Part shown: positions 17,188 to 25,631 of the stretch, in pieces
How the letters are laid out: each line of letters starts with the position of its first letter
How positions within the stretch are numbered: position 1 is the stretch's first letter
DNA from: UBA3775 sp051877895
Lineage (GTDB): Bacteria; Bacillota; Clostridia; Lachnospirales; Lachnospiraceae
DNA length: 48,242 nt
Direction of reading: 5' to 3'
Assembly (NCBI GenBank): GCA_051877895.1
Contig: JBJEJI010000050.1
Span: forward strand, 1-48,242
Translations under genes and position numbers: made by a program
The notes under the pieces: generated by a model
Database searches by the model: none
What the model saw: the letters and a program-made list of their open reading frames with translations, nothing else
What the model was told of the DNA's origin: nothing

Positions 17188-17367
17188 TCAATACAGTTTT
17201 AGAATGTTTTCTACATATTGCTGCATTTCTGATTTTGAGGAAACTGCATGGGTTCCGTTAATGATTTCCTGTTTTTTTTCATCAGAAAGACCCGCAAACC
17301 TTTCCATTGCATCCGGATTTCCGGCAAGTGCCAGAGAAAATCCCAATGGCAGTTCATTATTTTCCAT
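17188..17367 (-). CDS. Small conserved-looking 59-aa protein upstream of yyaL
   Basis: Short gene starting MENNELPLGFSLALAGNPDA and ending ENILKLY. GGAGG lies 7 nt before the ATG. The product is helical, acidic to neutral and soluble, with a pattern (PLGFSLALA, then MERFAGLSDEKKQEIINGTH) that I recall from small Firmicutes proteins of unknown function. It is separated from yyaL by 18 nt, so translation may be coupled. No cysteine, so it is not itself a redox partner for the YyaL CHWC site; an adaptor role would be speculation. A function is not known to me. Confidence 0.8.
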   Translation of the reverse strand: MENNELPLGFSLALAGNPDAMERFAGLSDEKKQEIINGTHAVSSKSEMQQYVENILKLY

Positions 17368-17449
17368 CTTATAACCTCCATTAAACTAAGAATTGATTAC
17401 ATGAATAGGTTGCCGAAAATTCTAAAAGGTATTCATGAAAAAGAAGTTC

Positions 17450-17488
17450 AAATAAAAAGACCTTACAAGTTCTAAAACTTATAAGGTC
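17450..17488 (-). terminator. Terminator of the GH42-GH43 operon
   Basis: Minus-strand arms GACCTTA-TAAGTT and AACTTG-TAAGGTC with a short loop, followed by TTTTTATTT. It lies about 80 nt after the GH43 stop. The stretch 17489-17568 holds no gene. Confidence 0.8.
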
Positions 17489-17568
17489 ATGTGATAATTA
17501 ATATATGTTACTTCTGCACATTATCCGTGGATAGTATATTTATTACATACTTTTGGTGCTGCCACGAT

Positions 17569-19200
17569 TTAAATGTTACGATATTCGAAAAAATCAAAAT
17601 CGGCATAATGGGAATGTTTTACACGGTCTGCACAGGTTATTCCAACCATTGTTCCGGTAAACTCGCCATATTTACAGTATTCATCGGAAAATTTTGTTGT
17701 ATCAAATACTTTTCCGATCTGCTTGTATTCCTGTCCGTCATAGCACCAGGAAAACCATGACTTTCTTCCGTCAATATTTAAACGGAAATAAATGGGCACG
17801 TCCTCAACAGGGATTCTGGTATTAAGGAATTCTGTCTTTTCTCCGTTTTCCAGATGGATAATGGAAATTGCACTCTGTCCCAGTGTTTCACTGTAATATT
17901 TTCTCAGATTTATATAATTCATGTTATCATAATATAGGATTAGTCCTGCACTATGCTGATGAACTTCAGGAACAAACTCCATTTTAGTGGTAATCTCTGC
18001 ATGTACGGAGGTGAGTTTTCTTGCAAGTAAGCTAACTTTGTTAAGAGAGGTTCTGGACTCCTGTCCGCGAAGACGTACATATCCTTTACGGGCTGTAACA
18101 TCTGCGAAACGCTCCGGCATCTGTCTCGGTGCATAATACCAGTTTCCTAAAGTGTCGCTGTCAAAATCATCGAAATCAGGAATTGCCTTTACAGGATATT
18201 CAGGAAGTGAACTGCCTTTCACTTCTTCCTTGGCAAGGTTGCTGCCGTCTGCCATTCTGAGCCATCCGTCTTCAGTCCACATCATGCGCTGTATAGCTGT
18301 TTCCCTGCCCAGTGTACAGCGAAGTTCCGGAACAAACGGTCTGGCACACAGATGAACCAGCCAGGTTTCTCCGTTTGGAGTATCAATATAGCTCCCATGC
18401 CCGGATTTCTGCAAAACAGAATCAGGATTGAAGTATTTTGGTTTCAGATGATCCGGATCACGTCTTTCATTGGAATAGCCCGGCGTGGAGGTTACAATAG
18501 GATTCATGGGATCCTTTTCAAACGGGCCCCATACATTTTTCGACCTGCCCATGGTAACACAATGATTATATCCCGTACCACCCTCGGCACACATAATATA
18601 ATAGTAATCTCCTCTATGATAAAGATGCGGTGCTTCAATACAGCCTCTGTCGGTTCCGCCATGCCATATACGCTTCGGATAACCAATAATCTGTTTTGAT
18701 TTCGGATCATATTCCACCATGCATATGGCACCCGGCTTTTCATAGCCTTCTCTGGTTTCCCACTCAAGGGATACCACATATTTTCTGCCATCAGTATCAT
18801 GAAGCATGGAAGCATCAAAGCCCGAGGAATGAAGATAAACCGGCTCGCTCCAAGGACCTTTAATATCTTTTGCGGTGATAACGAAGTTATCAACATCAAA
18901 ATATCTTGCATTCATAGAATTCATGACTCCGTAAACAACATAAAACAGGTCTTCCTCTTCGCAATATGTCAAACAGGGTGCCCATATTCCTTTTGCACTA
19001 GGCAGCTTTTTCAAATCCACCTTTTCATCATCTGAGAGCACATGAGTGTATAATTCCCAGTTCTTTAAGTCTCTGGAATGATAAACGGGAATTCCGGGAA
19101 ACCATTCAAATGTTGAAACCGCCAGATAGTAATCATCACCTTTTCTGCAAATACATGGGTCCGGATTAAACCCGGGTAAAATCGGATTTTTAATAATCAT
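17569..19200 (-). CDS. GH43 beta-xylosidase / arabinofuranosidase
   Basis: Intracellular glycoside hydrolase of 543 aa that trims xylo- or arabinoxylo-oligosaccharides from the non-reducing end. Seen: a five-bladed propeller domain (about 5-310) with catalytic Asp14 in GFNPDPC, the pKa-tuning Asp129 in SSGFDASML and proton donor Glu189 in CIEAPH; then a C-terminal beta-sandwich (about 335-543, starting FDDFDSDTLGNWYY) typical of the GH43 beta-xylosidase branch. No signal peptide. AGGAGG precedes the ATG; the gene starts 2 nt after the GH42 stop, so it is co-transcribed and probably coupled. Xylosidase versus arabinofuranosidase cannot be settled by sequence alone. Confidence 0.93.
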   Translation of the reverse strand: MIIKNPILPGFNPDPCICRKGDDYYLAVSTFEWFPGIPVYHSRDLKNWELYTHVLSDDEKVDLKKLPSAKGIWAPCLTYCEEEDLFYVVYGVMNSMNARYFDVDNFVITAKDIKGPWSEPVYLHSSGFDASMLHDTDGRKYVVSLEWETREGYEKPGAICMVEYDPKSKQIIGYPKRIWHGGTDRGCIEAPHLYHRGDYYYIMCAEGGTGYNHCVTMGRSKNVWGPFEKDPMNPIVTSTPGYSNERRDPDHLKPKYFNPDSVLQKSGHGSYIDTPNGETWLVHLCARPFVPELRCTLGRETAIQRMMWTEDGWLRMADGSNLAKEEVKGSSLPEYPVKAIPDFDDFDSDTLGNWYYAPRQMPERFADVTARKGYVRLRGQESRTSLNKVSLLARKLTSVHAEITTKMEFVPEVHQHSAGLILYYDNMNYINLRKYYSETLGQSAISIIHLENGEKTEFLNTRIPVEDVPIYFRLNIDGRKSWFSWCYDGQEYKQIGKVFDTTKFSDEYCKYGEFTGTMVGITCADRVKHSHYADFDFFEYRNI

Positions 19201-19202
19201 GT

Positions 19203-21197
19203 TTATACCTCCTGTAGAATCACAACATCCCAGTCTTTCATACTGATTTTGTCGCCTTTATTGTATTTGTTTCCTGTCCTGATATCAATTGTCTCACTGT
19301 ACGGACATTCCACTTCATTTTCGTTTTCACTGTAATTAAAAATATAATGAATATTTCCGGCCTCAGGTGTAACTCCGCTTCTTAATATAACCGGCCACCT
19401 GCAATCAGGAACATTAATTCCGGCATGATGTGCAGCCTCATTATAAATCTCCTTTAAAACAGAGGAACTCATGTAGGTGCCGATATAATATGCATATCCC
19501 CGTCCGAATTTGTTTCTTGTAATACCTGAATATTTGCCCCAGTATTTATGTTCATAAGAAGCAATGGTTTCTGCTCCTTCAGATTTTAAAAGCTCTGCAA
19601 AATACATTGCAGATTCACCGGCAAGTCTCATTGTCCCCGGATTGGTGAACTGGTTATAACTCATGCCAAATGCAGTCGTCAGGCCATGAGGAAGCGCATC
19701 AGCATAAACACTAAGATTCTCATCGGCTACAAACGAACGGAAGGAACTTATCAAGGTTCCACCATGTTCTACAAAGGTAGAAAGTCTATGTATCACATCT
19801 TCAGAAACACTATAGAGTGCCGGTGTAACAATCATATCATATCTGCTCTCATCCAAGGCATTTACATCCACCACATCGCATTCAATATTCATTTCAAATA
19901 ATGCATCATACATCCAGCGTACCACATCATTGTAGCTTAGGTCTTTATCAATAGGAAACCACCTAAGTGCATGCAGGCACTGTGTGTCCACAATCAAGGC
20001 AACACGATTTGTCTTTTTAAGATGCAAAAGTTTATAGCCAAACTCTTTCCATTCCTTACCAATTTCACAGGCTTCATTATATGCCGGATTAGGCATCAGG
20101 TCATGACTCAGAAGGCCTTTCCAGTAAGTTTCATAGCCGTTATGGATGGAATGCCAGTTCCAGTACATCATTCCGTCCGCCCCGCCTGCCAGGTGACTGT
20201 AAGCATGAAGTTTAAGCTGTCCCGGATAAGGAGTCCAGTATTTAAAGGCCTGTGCCTGACATTCAAGCACCAGATAGTTATCCTGTTTAAGTGAGCGTAT
20301 GGAATCTCCTCCAAAAGCAATTTCCGCTCCTGTCAGTTCATCCTGAGTAGGATGATAAATATCGGTTCCTGCTATGGTAACCGCTTTTGATGCTTCATAA
20401 TGGTTAATGTCAGGCTGCACGCCGTAGGAATAACCGTCCTGTGCAATATCTGCACCAAACTTCTTCCATTCAAAGTCGAAATTATGGGTTATAAACTGGT
20501 CTTCTCTTTTATACTCTGAAACGATACTGCTCTGCCAGAACAAATAATCTGCTGCAAGGCTTCTCTGAAATTTTCCGAATTCACAGGCAAGGCCTCCGTT
20601 TATGCAGCCTCTTATGTCAGGAAAATCTTCCCAGCTATGAATGGAATTACTCCAGTACGCAAGTCCGAAGGTACGGTTCAGTTCTTCTGTAGTCTTATAT
20701 TTGTCTTTCAGGTACTCTACAAATAATTTCTGTACATTTTCGGATGCAGTGCCATAATGCTTGGTTTCATTATCAATCTGAAAACCGATAACACAGGGAT
20801 ATGGAGCAGTGTGTTCTGCCAGCATGCGGATTACCCTTTCAGCATACCTACGGAAGACCGAATTCATGATATCCATAATCTGACGTCTGCCATACAGTTT
20901 TCGTCCCTCTTCACCGCACACCATAACCTCAGGCTCTTTTTTCACAAGCCAGGCAGGAATTGCGTAGGTCGGAGTTCCGATAATCACATACATTTTTTCC
21001 TTTTCTGCCAAGGCAAGCACCTTGTCAATATATGAAAAATCAAATTCCCCGTCATGAGGCTCCAATGTGCTCCATGTAGATTCCGCAATGCGGATTACAT
21101 TCATGCCGGCTGCCTTCATCATGGAAATGTCTTTTTGTGTTCTTTCATAAGGCATATATTCCGAATAATATGCTGCACCAAATAAAACTTTATCCAT
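19203..21197 (-). CDS. GH42 beta-galactosidase-type glycosidase
   Basis: Intracellular glycoside hydrolase of 664 aa. Seen: TIM-barrel start FGAAYYSEYMPYE (about 6-18), GMNVIRIAESTWSTLEP, acid/base Glu144 in GFQIDNE, nucleophile Glu312 in LVLECQAQ, then the trimerisation-like alpha/beta domain (about 390-600) and a small C-terminal beta domain. No signal peptide. GGGGAGG precedes the ATG. Known GH42 enzymes cut beta-galactosides, and some act on alpha-L-arabinopyranosides. With GH43 as the partner gene, the target may be galactose or arabinose decorations on xylan or other hemicellulose fragments (inference). The operon has its own promoter region, because the transporter upstream ends in a terminator. 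Confidence 0.92.
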   Translation of the reverse strand: MDKVLFGAAYYSEYMPYERTQKDISMMKAAGMNVIRIAESTWSTLEPHDGEFDFSYIDKVLALAEKEKMYVIIGTPTYAIPAWLVKKEPEVMVCGEEGRKLYGRRQIMDIMNSVFRRYAERVIRMLAEHTAPYPCVIGFQIDNETKHYGTASENVQKLFVEYLKDKYKTTEELNRTFGLAYWSNSIHSWEDFPDIRGCINGGLACEFGKFQRSLAADYLFWQSSIVSEYKREDQFITHNFDFEWKKFGADIAQDGYSYGVQPDINHYEASKAVTIAGTDIYHPTQDELTGAEIAFGGDSIRSLKQDNYLVLECQAQAFKYWTPYPGQLKLHAYSHLAGGADGMMYWNWHSIHNGYETYWKGLLSHDLMPNPAYNEACEIGKEWKEFGYKLLHLKKTNRVALIVDTQCLHALRWFPIDKDLSYNDVVRWMYDALFEMNIECDVVDVNALDESRYDMIVTPALYSVSEDVIHRLSTFVEHGGTLISSFRSFVADENLSVYADALPHGLTTAFGMSYNQFTNPGTMRLAGESAMYFAELLKSEGAETIASYEHKYWGKYSGITRNKFGRGYAYYIGTYMSSSVLKEIYNEAAHHAGINVPDCRWPVILRSGVTPEAGNIHYIFNYSENENEVECPYSETIDIRTGNKYNKGDKISMKDWDVVILQEV

Positions 21198-21276
21198 TTC
21201 TGAATCCTCCCCTGATATATGTGCATCAATGAATCAGTTAATCTATGTGTTATTACCATTTTCAATATGTGTTACA

Positions 21277-21306
21277 TTTATTCAACAGTTTGTTAAGTAT
21301 TGTCAA
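21277..21306 (-). promoter_or_regulatory. Possible promoter of the GH42-GH43 operon
   Basis: On the minus strand a consensus TTGACA (21306-21301) with AATAAA 18 nt further on (21282-21277). The -10 is weak, which would suit an activated promoter. The interval 21198-21340 holds no gene. Confidence 0.4.
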
Positions 21307-21334
21307 CAGAATGACAATTTTATGTTTTAATATT

Positions 21335-21381
21335 TTAGAAAAGACTGCACCGCCCGGTATTCTGATTCGCGATGCAGTCTT
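21335..21381 (-). terminator. Terminator of the GH5-transporter operon
   Basis: Minus-strand arms AAGACTGCA and TGCAGTCTT enclosing a 23-nt loop, followed by TTCTAAAAT. It lies 30 nt after the transporter stop and separates it from the GH42-GH43 operon. Confidence 0.7.
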
Positions 21382-21411
21382 CTGTTAATTAGTTACTCAG
21401 GTACATATTAA

Positions 21412-22827
21412 TTAGTTTGCACTGTCAAGTCTGTGCTTGCCCTGCTGTAAATCTGCAACTGCCTTGTCATAATGTTTATCAAGGTCAAAGAACAATAAGC
21501 AGACAACAACAATTACCATGGAAATAAACGGAATCCATGAGAATGCCATGTTTATGGAAGTAAGTGCTCCTGCAGACTGTGTGGCAAGGTCTGCGTTAAA
21601 TCCGCCTGCACCGAGAATCCAGCCAAGAGCTGCAGTACCGATACCGGAACCAACCTTCATACAGAAAGAGGATGCTGCATTTCCCATACCTGCTGTGCCA
21701 TATCCATTGTACCACTCCCCATAGGTAATGGCATCCTGAAGCATACCGAACATTGTTGCACCACCGCATGCAAAACCAATTCCCTTTACTACTGAAAGGA
21801 TGCAGAGAATTGTAACGTTAGTTGTAAATCCTGTTAATAAGAAGCCAACACCTGCAAGAGACATACCAACCATGAAGAGATTCTTCTTGGATAACTTCTT
21901 CATAATAAATGGTGTAATAAAAAGTGCTGCAATTTGTGCCATTGACAGGCAGTTGGAAATAATTGCATATTTGCCTTCATCGCCCACGTTATACTTTGTA
22001 AAATAAACTGCCGAACCGAAGAAACAGGACATCATGAAGTACATTACAAAAATACAGATTACCATAAGAATCCAGTATTTATTAACCACAAGGCCTTTGA
22101 GACCTTTAAGGAAGGAAACGTTTTCCTTTTTCTTTGCGGAACTCTCAGAATCGGATTCAGGGTTTTCAACAACTCTCTCCTTACAGCAGAAGAACATGAA
22201 CATATTAAGTACTACAAAGACAATCATCAAAACCACAAAAGTCAGTGTCCAGCCCTTCTGAGCATATGCATCTCCGCCACCGAAGAACTTTGTCATTTTA
22301 AGAACAAAGGTATTGATTGTCATGGTACCTGCAGTTGCAAGAAGGTTACGGAAATTTCCGAGAAGACCTCTTTCATACTGGTTTGTGGTCATAAGACCGT
22401 TCATTGTTGCATAAGGAACGTTGATACCTGTATAGAAAATAGTTGAAACAAGGTTATATGTTAAGAACATGTAAGCAATCTGAATCTTGCCTGCAAATGA
22501 TTCCGGCACTGTGAACATAAGCACTGTACATACTGCCAAAGGAACACAAAGTCTTGCTATCCAAGGTCTTGCTTTACCCCACTTACTATGAGTGTGATCG
22601 ATGATATAACCCATTGCAAGATCCGAAATACCATCGAATATTTTTGAAATTGCTATTATGGAAGCTGCAGCTGCTGCACTTGCTCCGACTACGTTTGTGT
22701 AATAAACCAGCAGAAATGCTGAAATTGCGGAATATACCAGATTGCCGGCATAATCACCGATACCATAAGCGAAACGCTCCAGAAATGAGAGCCTTACGTT
22801 TGCGTTGTTTTCTTTATTCTGTTCCAT
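21412..22827 (-). CDS. GPH family sugar:cation symporter (MelB-like)
   Basis: Glycoside-pentoside-hexuronide transporter of 471 aa for uptake of oligosaccharides. Seen: about twelve hydrophobic spans; RFAYGIGDYAGNLVYSAIS in the first; cation-site motif KIFDGISDLAMGYIIDHT followed by SKWGKARPW (about 58-86); a charged middle loop (about 215-235) and a second-half repeat ending in a cytosolic tail. The open frame has an ATG at 22869 overlapping the GH5 stop, but GGGAAGG lies 8 nt before the ATG at 22827, so I use that one. It is co-transcribed behind GH5 (31-nt gap). Uptake of intact glycosides fits the intracellular location of the neighbouring GH5, GH42 and GH43. Confidence 0.92.
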   Translation of the reverse strand: MEQNKENNANVRLSFLERFAYGIGDYAGNLVYSAISAFLLVYYTNVVGASAAAAASIIAISKIFDGISDLAMGYIIDHTHSKWGKARPWIARLCVPLAVCTVLMFTVPESFAGKIQIAYMFLTYNLVSTIFYTGINVPYATMNGLMTTNQYERGLLGNFRNLLATAGTMTINTFVLKMTKFFGGGDAYAQKGWTLTFVVLMIVFVVLNMFMFFCCKERVVENPESDSESSAKKKENVSFLKGLKGLVVNKYWILMVICIFVMYFMMSCFFGSAVYFTKYNVGDEGKYAIISNCLSMAQIAALFITPFIMKKLSKKNLFMVGMSLAGVGFLLTGFTTNVTILCILSVVKGIGFACGGATMFGMLQDAITYGEWYNGYGTAGMGNAASSFCMKVGSGIGTAALGWILGAGGFNADLATQSAGALTSINMAFSWIPFISMVIVVVCLLFFDLDKHYDKAVADLQQGKHRLDSAN

Positions 22828-22858
22828 GTTTAATACCTTCCCTTCATTTGTATATTCT

Positions 22859-24031
22859 TTATTTTTCATCTAACGGAAACCATCCGAAGTCAACACATCT
22901 GCCAAGATCCCAGCTGTCCCAGCCGACCCAGCCCGGCGTGTTAACCGTATCTGTTAAAAGCTTGTAGCTCCAGTAGAAATACCCGGAACCTGAATTCCAT
23001 GCCTTTAACTGCTCTCTTGCCACTACATTATAAATTTCTTTCTTCTGCTCCGGTGTGTAGGCTTCAACCGAAGAACCGTCCAGTCCGTTTAAAACTGTCT
23101 GACCGCCCTTTGTATCCCAGCCGCATGCCAGAGAATTAAACAGACACCATTCTCCACAGATTACCGGGAAATACTGCTGCATCTCTGCAATATCCTTTGC
23201 GAAATTCTCACGGATGTAGTTTGTATAACCCTCTATGGTCTGTTCACATCCAACCATTTCAGCCATCATCAGATACTGGTGAGTGTCAAGTACAACATTT
23301 TTGTACTTATCCTCTCTCATGAAATCCTTCCAGATTTTCAGTTCGAACCCGTCATGAATTACTACATATTTATCTTCAGGCATATATTTGCGGATTCTGT
23401 CATAAGCATCAAGGTAGAATTTTCTGATGAATTCATATGAAATCGGCTTACTGCCCTTTGCCATCTCCTCATCAACCGGAGGATATCTCTTCTGAAAATC
23501 CATTATTTCCCATATTCCTTCAAGTGCCGGCTCATTAAGAACTTCAATGCCCCAAAGTCCTTCTCTCTTACCGTAACGCTCTGCAAGTCTTTCCAAAACT
23601 GTCAGAACAAATTCTACTTCGTCAGGATTCTGTGCCCATTTGCAAACCCCGCAGATTCCACCATTATCAGAACCATTCTGACCTTCCGGTGCAGTGTGAA
23701 GATCAATCAAAATCTTCAGTCCATACTTTTCTGCCCAACAAAATGCTTTATCCAAATCTTCAATACAACCAATGAACGGCTCTCTGTCACCGAAAATAAA
23801 ATACGGAACAGGAATACGGACCGCATCCAGCCCCCATGATTTGATTGTTACAAAATCCCTCTCAGTGATATATTCACTTCGATGAATTTTGATTCTTGCC
23901 TCATAAACCTCTTTAGGCAGCTGTCTTGGAAGCCAGTATTCATCTTCTGCAGTTGTTCCTTCAAAGAGAGCCGGATTCATCCATTTTTCAAGAACCAGCC
24001 AGTTGCCAAGGTTTACACCCTTTACTTTCAT
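22859..24031 (-). CDS. GH5 intracellular beta-glucosidase / exo-glucanase
   Basis: Glycoside hydrolase family 5 enzyme of 390 aa, resembling the exo-1,3-beta-glucanase branch (VNLGNWLVLEKWMNPALFEG at 6-25). Seen: LDAVRIPVPYF (68-78), LIDLHTAPEGQNG (108-120), acid/base Glu167 in VLNEP, His251 in DTHQY, nucleophile Glu294 in ICGEW, and the aromatic YFYWSYKLL near the C-terminus. No signal peptide, so it acts on imported beta-glucan oligosaccharides. AGGAGG precedes the ATG. It is the first gene of the operon with the GPH transporter and is divergent from an AraC regulator. The substrate (beta-1,3- or mixed glucan, aryl or steryl glucosides) is inferred from family resemblance. Confidence 0.9.
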   Translation of the reverse strand: MKVKGVNLGNWLVLEKWMNPALFEGTTAEDEYWLPRQLPKEVYEARIKIHRSEYITERDFVTIKSWGLDAVRIPVPYFIFGDREPFIGCIEDLDKAFCWAEKYGLKILIDLHTAPEGQNGSDNGGICGVCKWAQNPDEVEFVLTVLERLAERYGKREGLWGIEVLNEPALEGIWEIMDFQKRYPPVDEEMAKGSKPISYEFIRKFYLDAYDRIRKYMPEDKYVVIHDGFELKIWKDFMREDKYKNVVLDTHQYLMMAEMVGCEQTIEGYTNYIRENFAKDIAEMQQYFPVICGEWCLFNSLACGWDTKGGQTVLNGLDGSSVEAYTPEQKKEIYNVVAREQLKAWNSGSGYFYWSYKLLTDTVNTPGWVGWDSWDLGRCVDFGWFPLDEK

Positions 24032-24066
24032 AATATACCTCCTCGTAAAATTGATTGATTATTTTT

Positions 24067-24091
24067 TCAATAACTTGAAACAAGTTATTGA
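24067..24091. promoter_or_regulatory. Perfect 11-bp inverted repeat in the GH5 leader
   Basis: Arms TCAATAACTTG and CAAGTTATTGA with a 3-nt centre AAA. It lies 35 nt before the GH5 start and about 35 nt downstream of the candidate promoter at 24127-24156. It may be a repressor operator or a leader hairpin. Confidence 0.6.
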
Positions 24092-24126
24092 TTTGATGGT
24101 TTTATTGTAAAGGTGTTTTTCTTTTT

Positions 24127-24156
24127 TCTATATCAAAAATCTCAGCAGTTTTTCAA
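24127..24156 (-). promoter_or_regulatory. Possible promoter of the GH5-transporter operon
   Basis: On the minus strand TTGAAA (24156-24151), 18-nt spacer, TATAGA (24132-24127). The intergenic stretch 24032-24327 also holds a TATAAT at 24188-24193 that could serve the divergent AraC gene. Confidence 0.45.
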
Positions 24157-24327
24157 TTTTCTCATATCTTTTTGACAAATTCTGTAGTATAATACCGATA
24201 AATATATATTTTCAAATAATTTAGGGATAAAAATCCGTTATATAACACGGAATTTCCATTTAACAAATAAAAATCCGACTAAAGCCTGAAGAACTGTCTG
24301 ATTATTTTTTTGTAGGAGGGAATATTT

Positions 24328-25548
24328 ATGAACGAAACAGCTTTAATGCAATACTTGTCCTATAATCTTCATACCATCATAAGAAGGTATAATGAAAAAC
24401 ATGAACTGATAAATATATTTTGTGCCAGACATGACCTGAATGAACGACTTTTAGATCCATCAGAACTGTCAGAACACTTTTTTACATATCTGAAGAACAT
24501 AGACAAGGATGATGATATTAAATACTCCTCTCCGTTTATTTTTTCAATAAACCATATGGCAGTCTATACACTGGTGTGCGTGCCGGATGGTTTCTTTCTT
24601 GTTGGCCCTACACGTTTTAAAAGTGGTCTGGAGCCTATTAACAAGCTTATGATTGAAGATTATCCAAAAGATATTTTAGATTTTGCTGCAGAAATTGAAT
24701 ATTCTTTTTATGCAAAACAGGTTTTACTGCTTCGAAATCTTTATTATACAAAACAGACCACAGAAGAAGGTCTGCTGCATGACAATTTCCGTGATACACA
24801 TAATCCGGTTCAAAAGGATTATAGCAGGCGTATTTTTCAGGGTTTGGAAAACAAAACAAAGCATAATCCTTACGACCAGGAAGTTAGGGAACAGACCAGT
24901 ATTGAACAGGGAGATTTAAAGGGGCTTAAAGAAAGTATTGCTGAGGATTATCATGGAGATTTGGGCGTACTGTCCGTCAATCCGCTGAGAAACATAAAAA
25001 ATCTGGGCATTGTTGTAATTACTCTGGCAAGCCGTTCCGCAATAAAAGGCGGTGTACTGCCTGAAGTAGCCTTTTCCCTCAGCGACAGCTATATTCAGCA
25101 GCTTGAAAATGTACAGGACGAGTCATTCGCCCTCCAACTTACGCGTAATGCAGAATATCAGTATTGTAAAATGGTAAATGAACTTAAAGAAAAGAAAAAA
25201 GGAGTCTCCAAGCGAAAGAATCCTTACATTGAACAAAGTAAAGCTTATATCTTTTCCCATCTTCATGACAAGATAACAGTCGAGGAGCTGGCTGCTGAGC
25301 TCTGTGTCAATGCCAACTATCTGTCCAGTTTATTCAAAAAACATCAAGGTGTTTCCCTGTCACACTATATTTTGGAGGAGAAAATTAACCGTGCTAAAAA
25401 CCTTCTGACCTATTCTGATTACTCATATATTGACATTGCTTCTTATTTGGGATTTTCCTCACAAAGCCACTTCAGTGTACAATTTAAAAATATAACAGGA
25501 TACACCCCGAAGGCATACAGGGACGAATTTGGAATAAAAGAGGAGTAG
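24328..25548 (+). CDS. AraC family regulator of the GH5/GH42/GH43 locus
   Basis: Transcription factor of 406 aa. Seen: an N-terminal sensor part of about 290 aa with no membrane span (a cytosolic ligand or partner sensor; it has the PSELSEHFFTYLKNIDKDDD and FFLVGPTRFKSG style of this Clostridia subgroup), then the two-helix-turn-helix domain (about 300-400): TVEELAAELCVNANYLSSLFKK and YIDIASYLGFSSQSHFSVQFKN with the closing GYTPKAYR. AGGAGGG precedes the ATG. It is divergent from GH5 across 296 bp, so it is the natural regulator, usually an activator, of the glycosidase operons (inference). Confidence 0.9.
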   Translation: MNETALMQYLSYNLHTIIRRYNEKHELINIFCARHDLNERLLDPSELSEHFFTYLKNIDKDDDIKYSSPFIFSINHMAVYTLVCVPDGFFLVGPTRFKSGLEPINKLMIEDYPKDILDFAAEIEYSFYAKQVLLLRNLYYTKQTTEEGLLHDNFRDTHNPVQKDYSRRIFQGLENKTKHNPYDQEVREQTSIEQGDLKGLKESIAEDYHGDLGVLSVNPLRNIKNLGIVVITLASRSAIKGGVLPEVAFSLSDSYIQQLENVQDESFALQLTRNAEYQYCKMVNELKEKKKGVSKRKNPYIEQSKAYIFSHLHDKITVEELAAELCVNANYLSSLFKKHQGVSLSHYILEEKINRAKNLLTYSDYSYIDIASYLGFSSQSHFSVQFKNITGYTPKAYRDEFGIKEE

Positions 25549-25566
25549 TGGTTGCCCTACTCCTCT
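25539..25566 (+). terminator. Stem-loop at the end of the AraC gene
   Basis: Arms AGAGGAGTAG and CTACTCCTCT, 10 bp with an 8-nt loop; the first arm contains the AraC stop codon. No clear T-run follows on the plus strand, so termination is plausible but not certain. Confidence 0.55.
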
Positions 25567-25575
25567 GCCGGATTT

Positions 25576-25620
25576 GTCAAACTTGCAAGGGCCCCGCTTT
25601 TTGCGTCTTATAAAACGGCA
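25576..25620 (+). repeat. Decayed copy 4 of the 53-nt repeat
   Basis: Reads GTCAAACTTGCAA then GGGCCCCGCT and TTTTTGCG, matching copy 1 well in the first 13 nt and around the CGCTTTTTGC core, then losing similarity. It sits in the short gap between two convergent genes. Confidence 0.45.
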
Positions 25621-25631
25621 CCGTACAACAA

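Noticed and set aside
24172..24193. TTGACA followed by TATAAT upstream of the AraC gene as one promoter
   Set aside because: The spacing is only 10 nt, far below the 16-18 nt needed. TATAAT may still act as a -10 with a poor -35.
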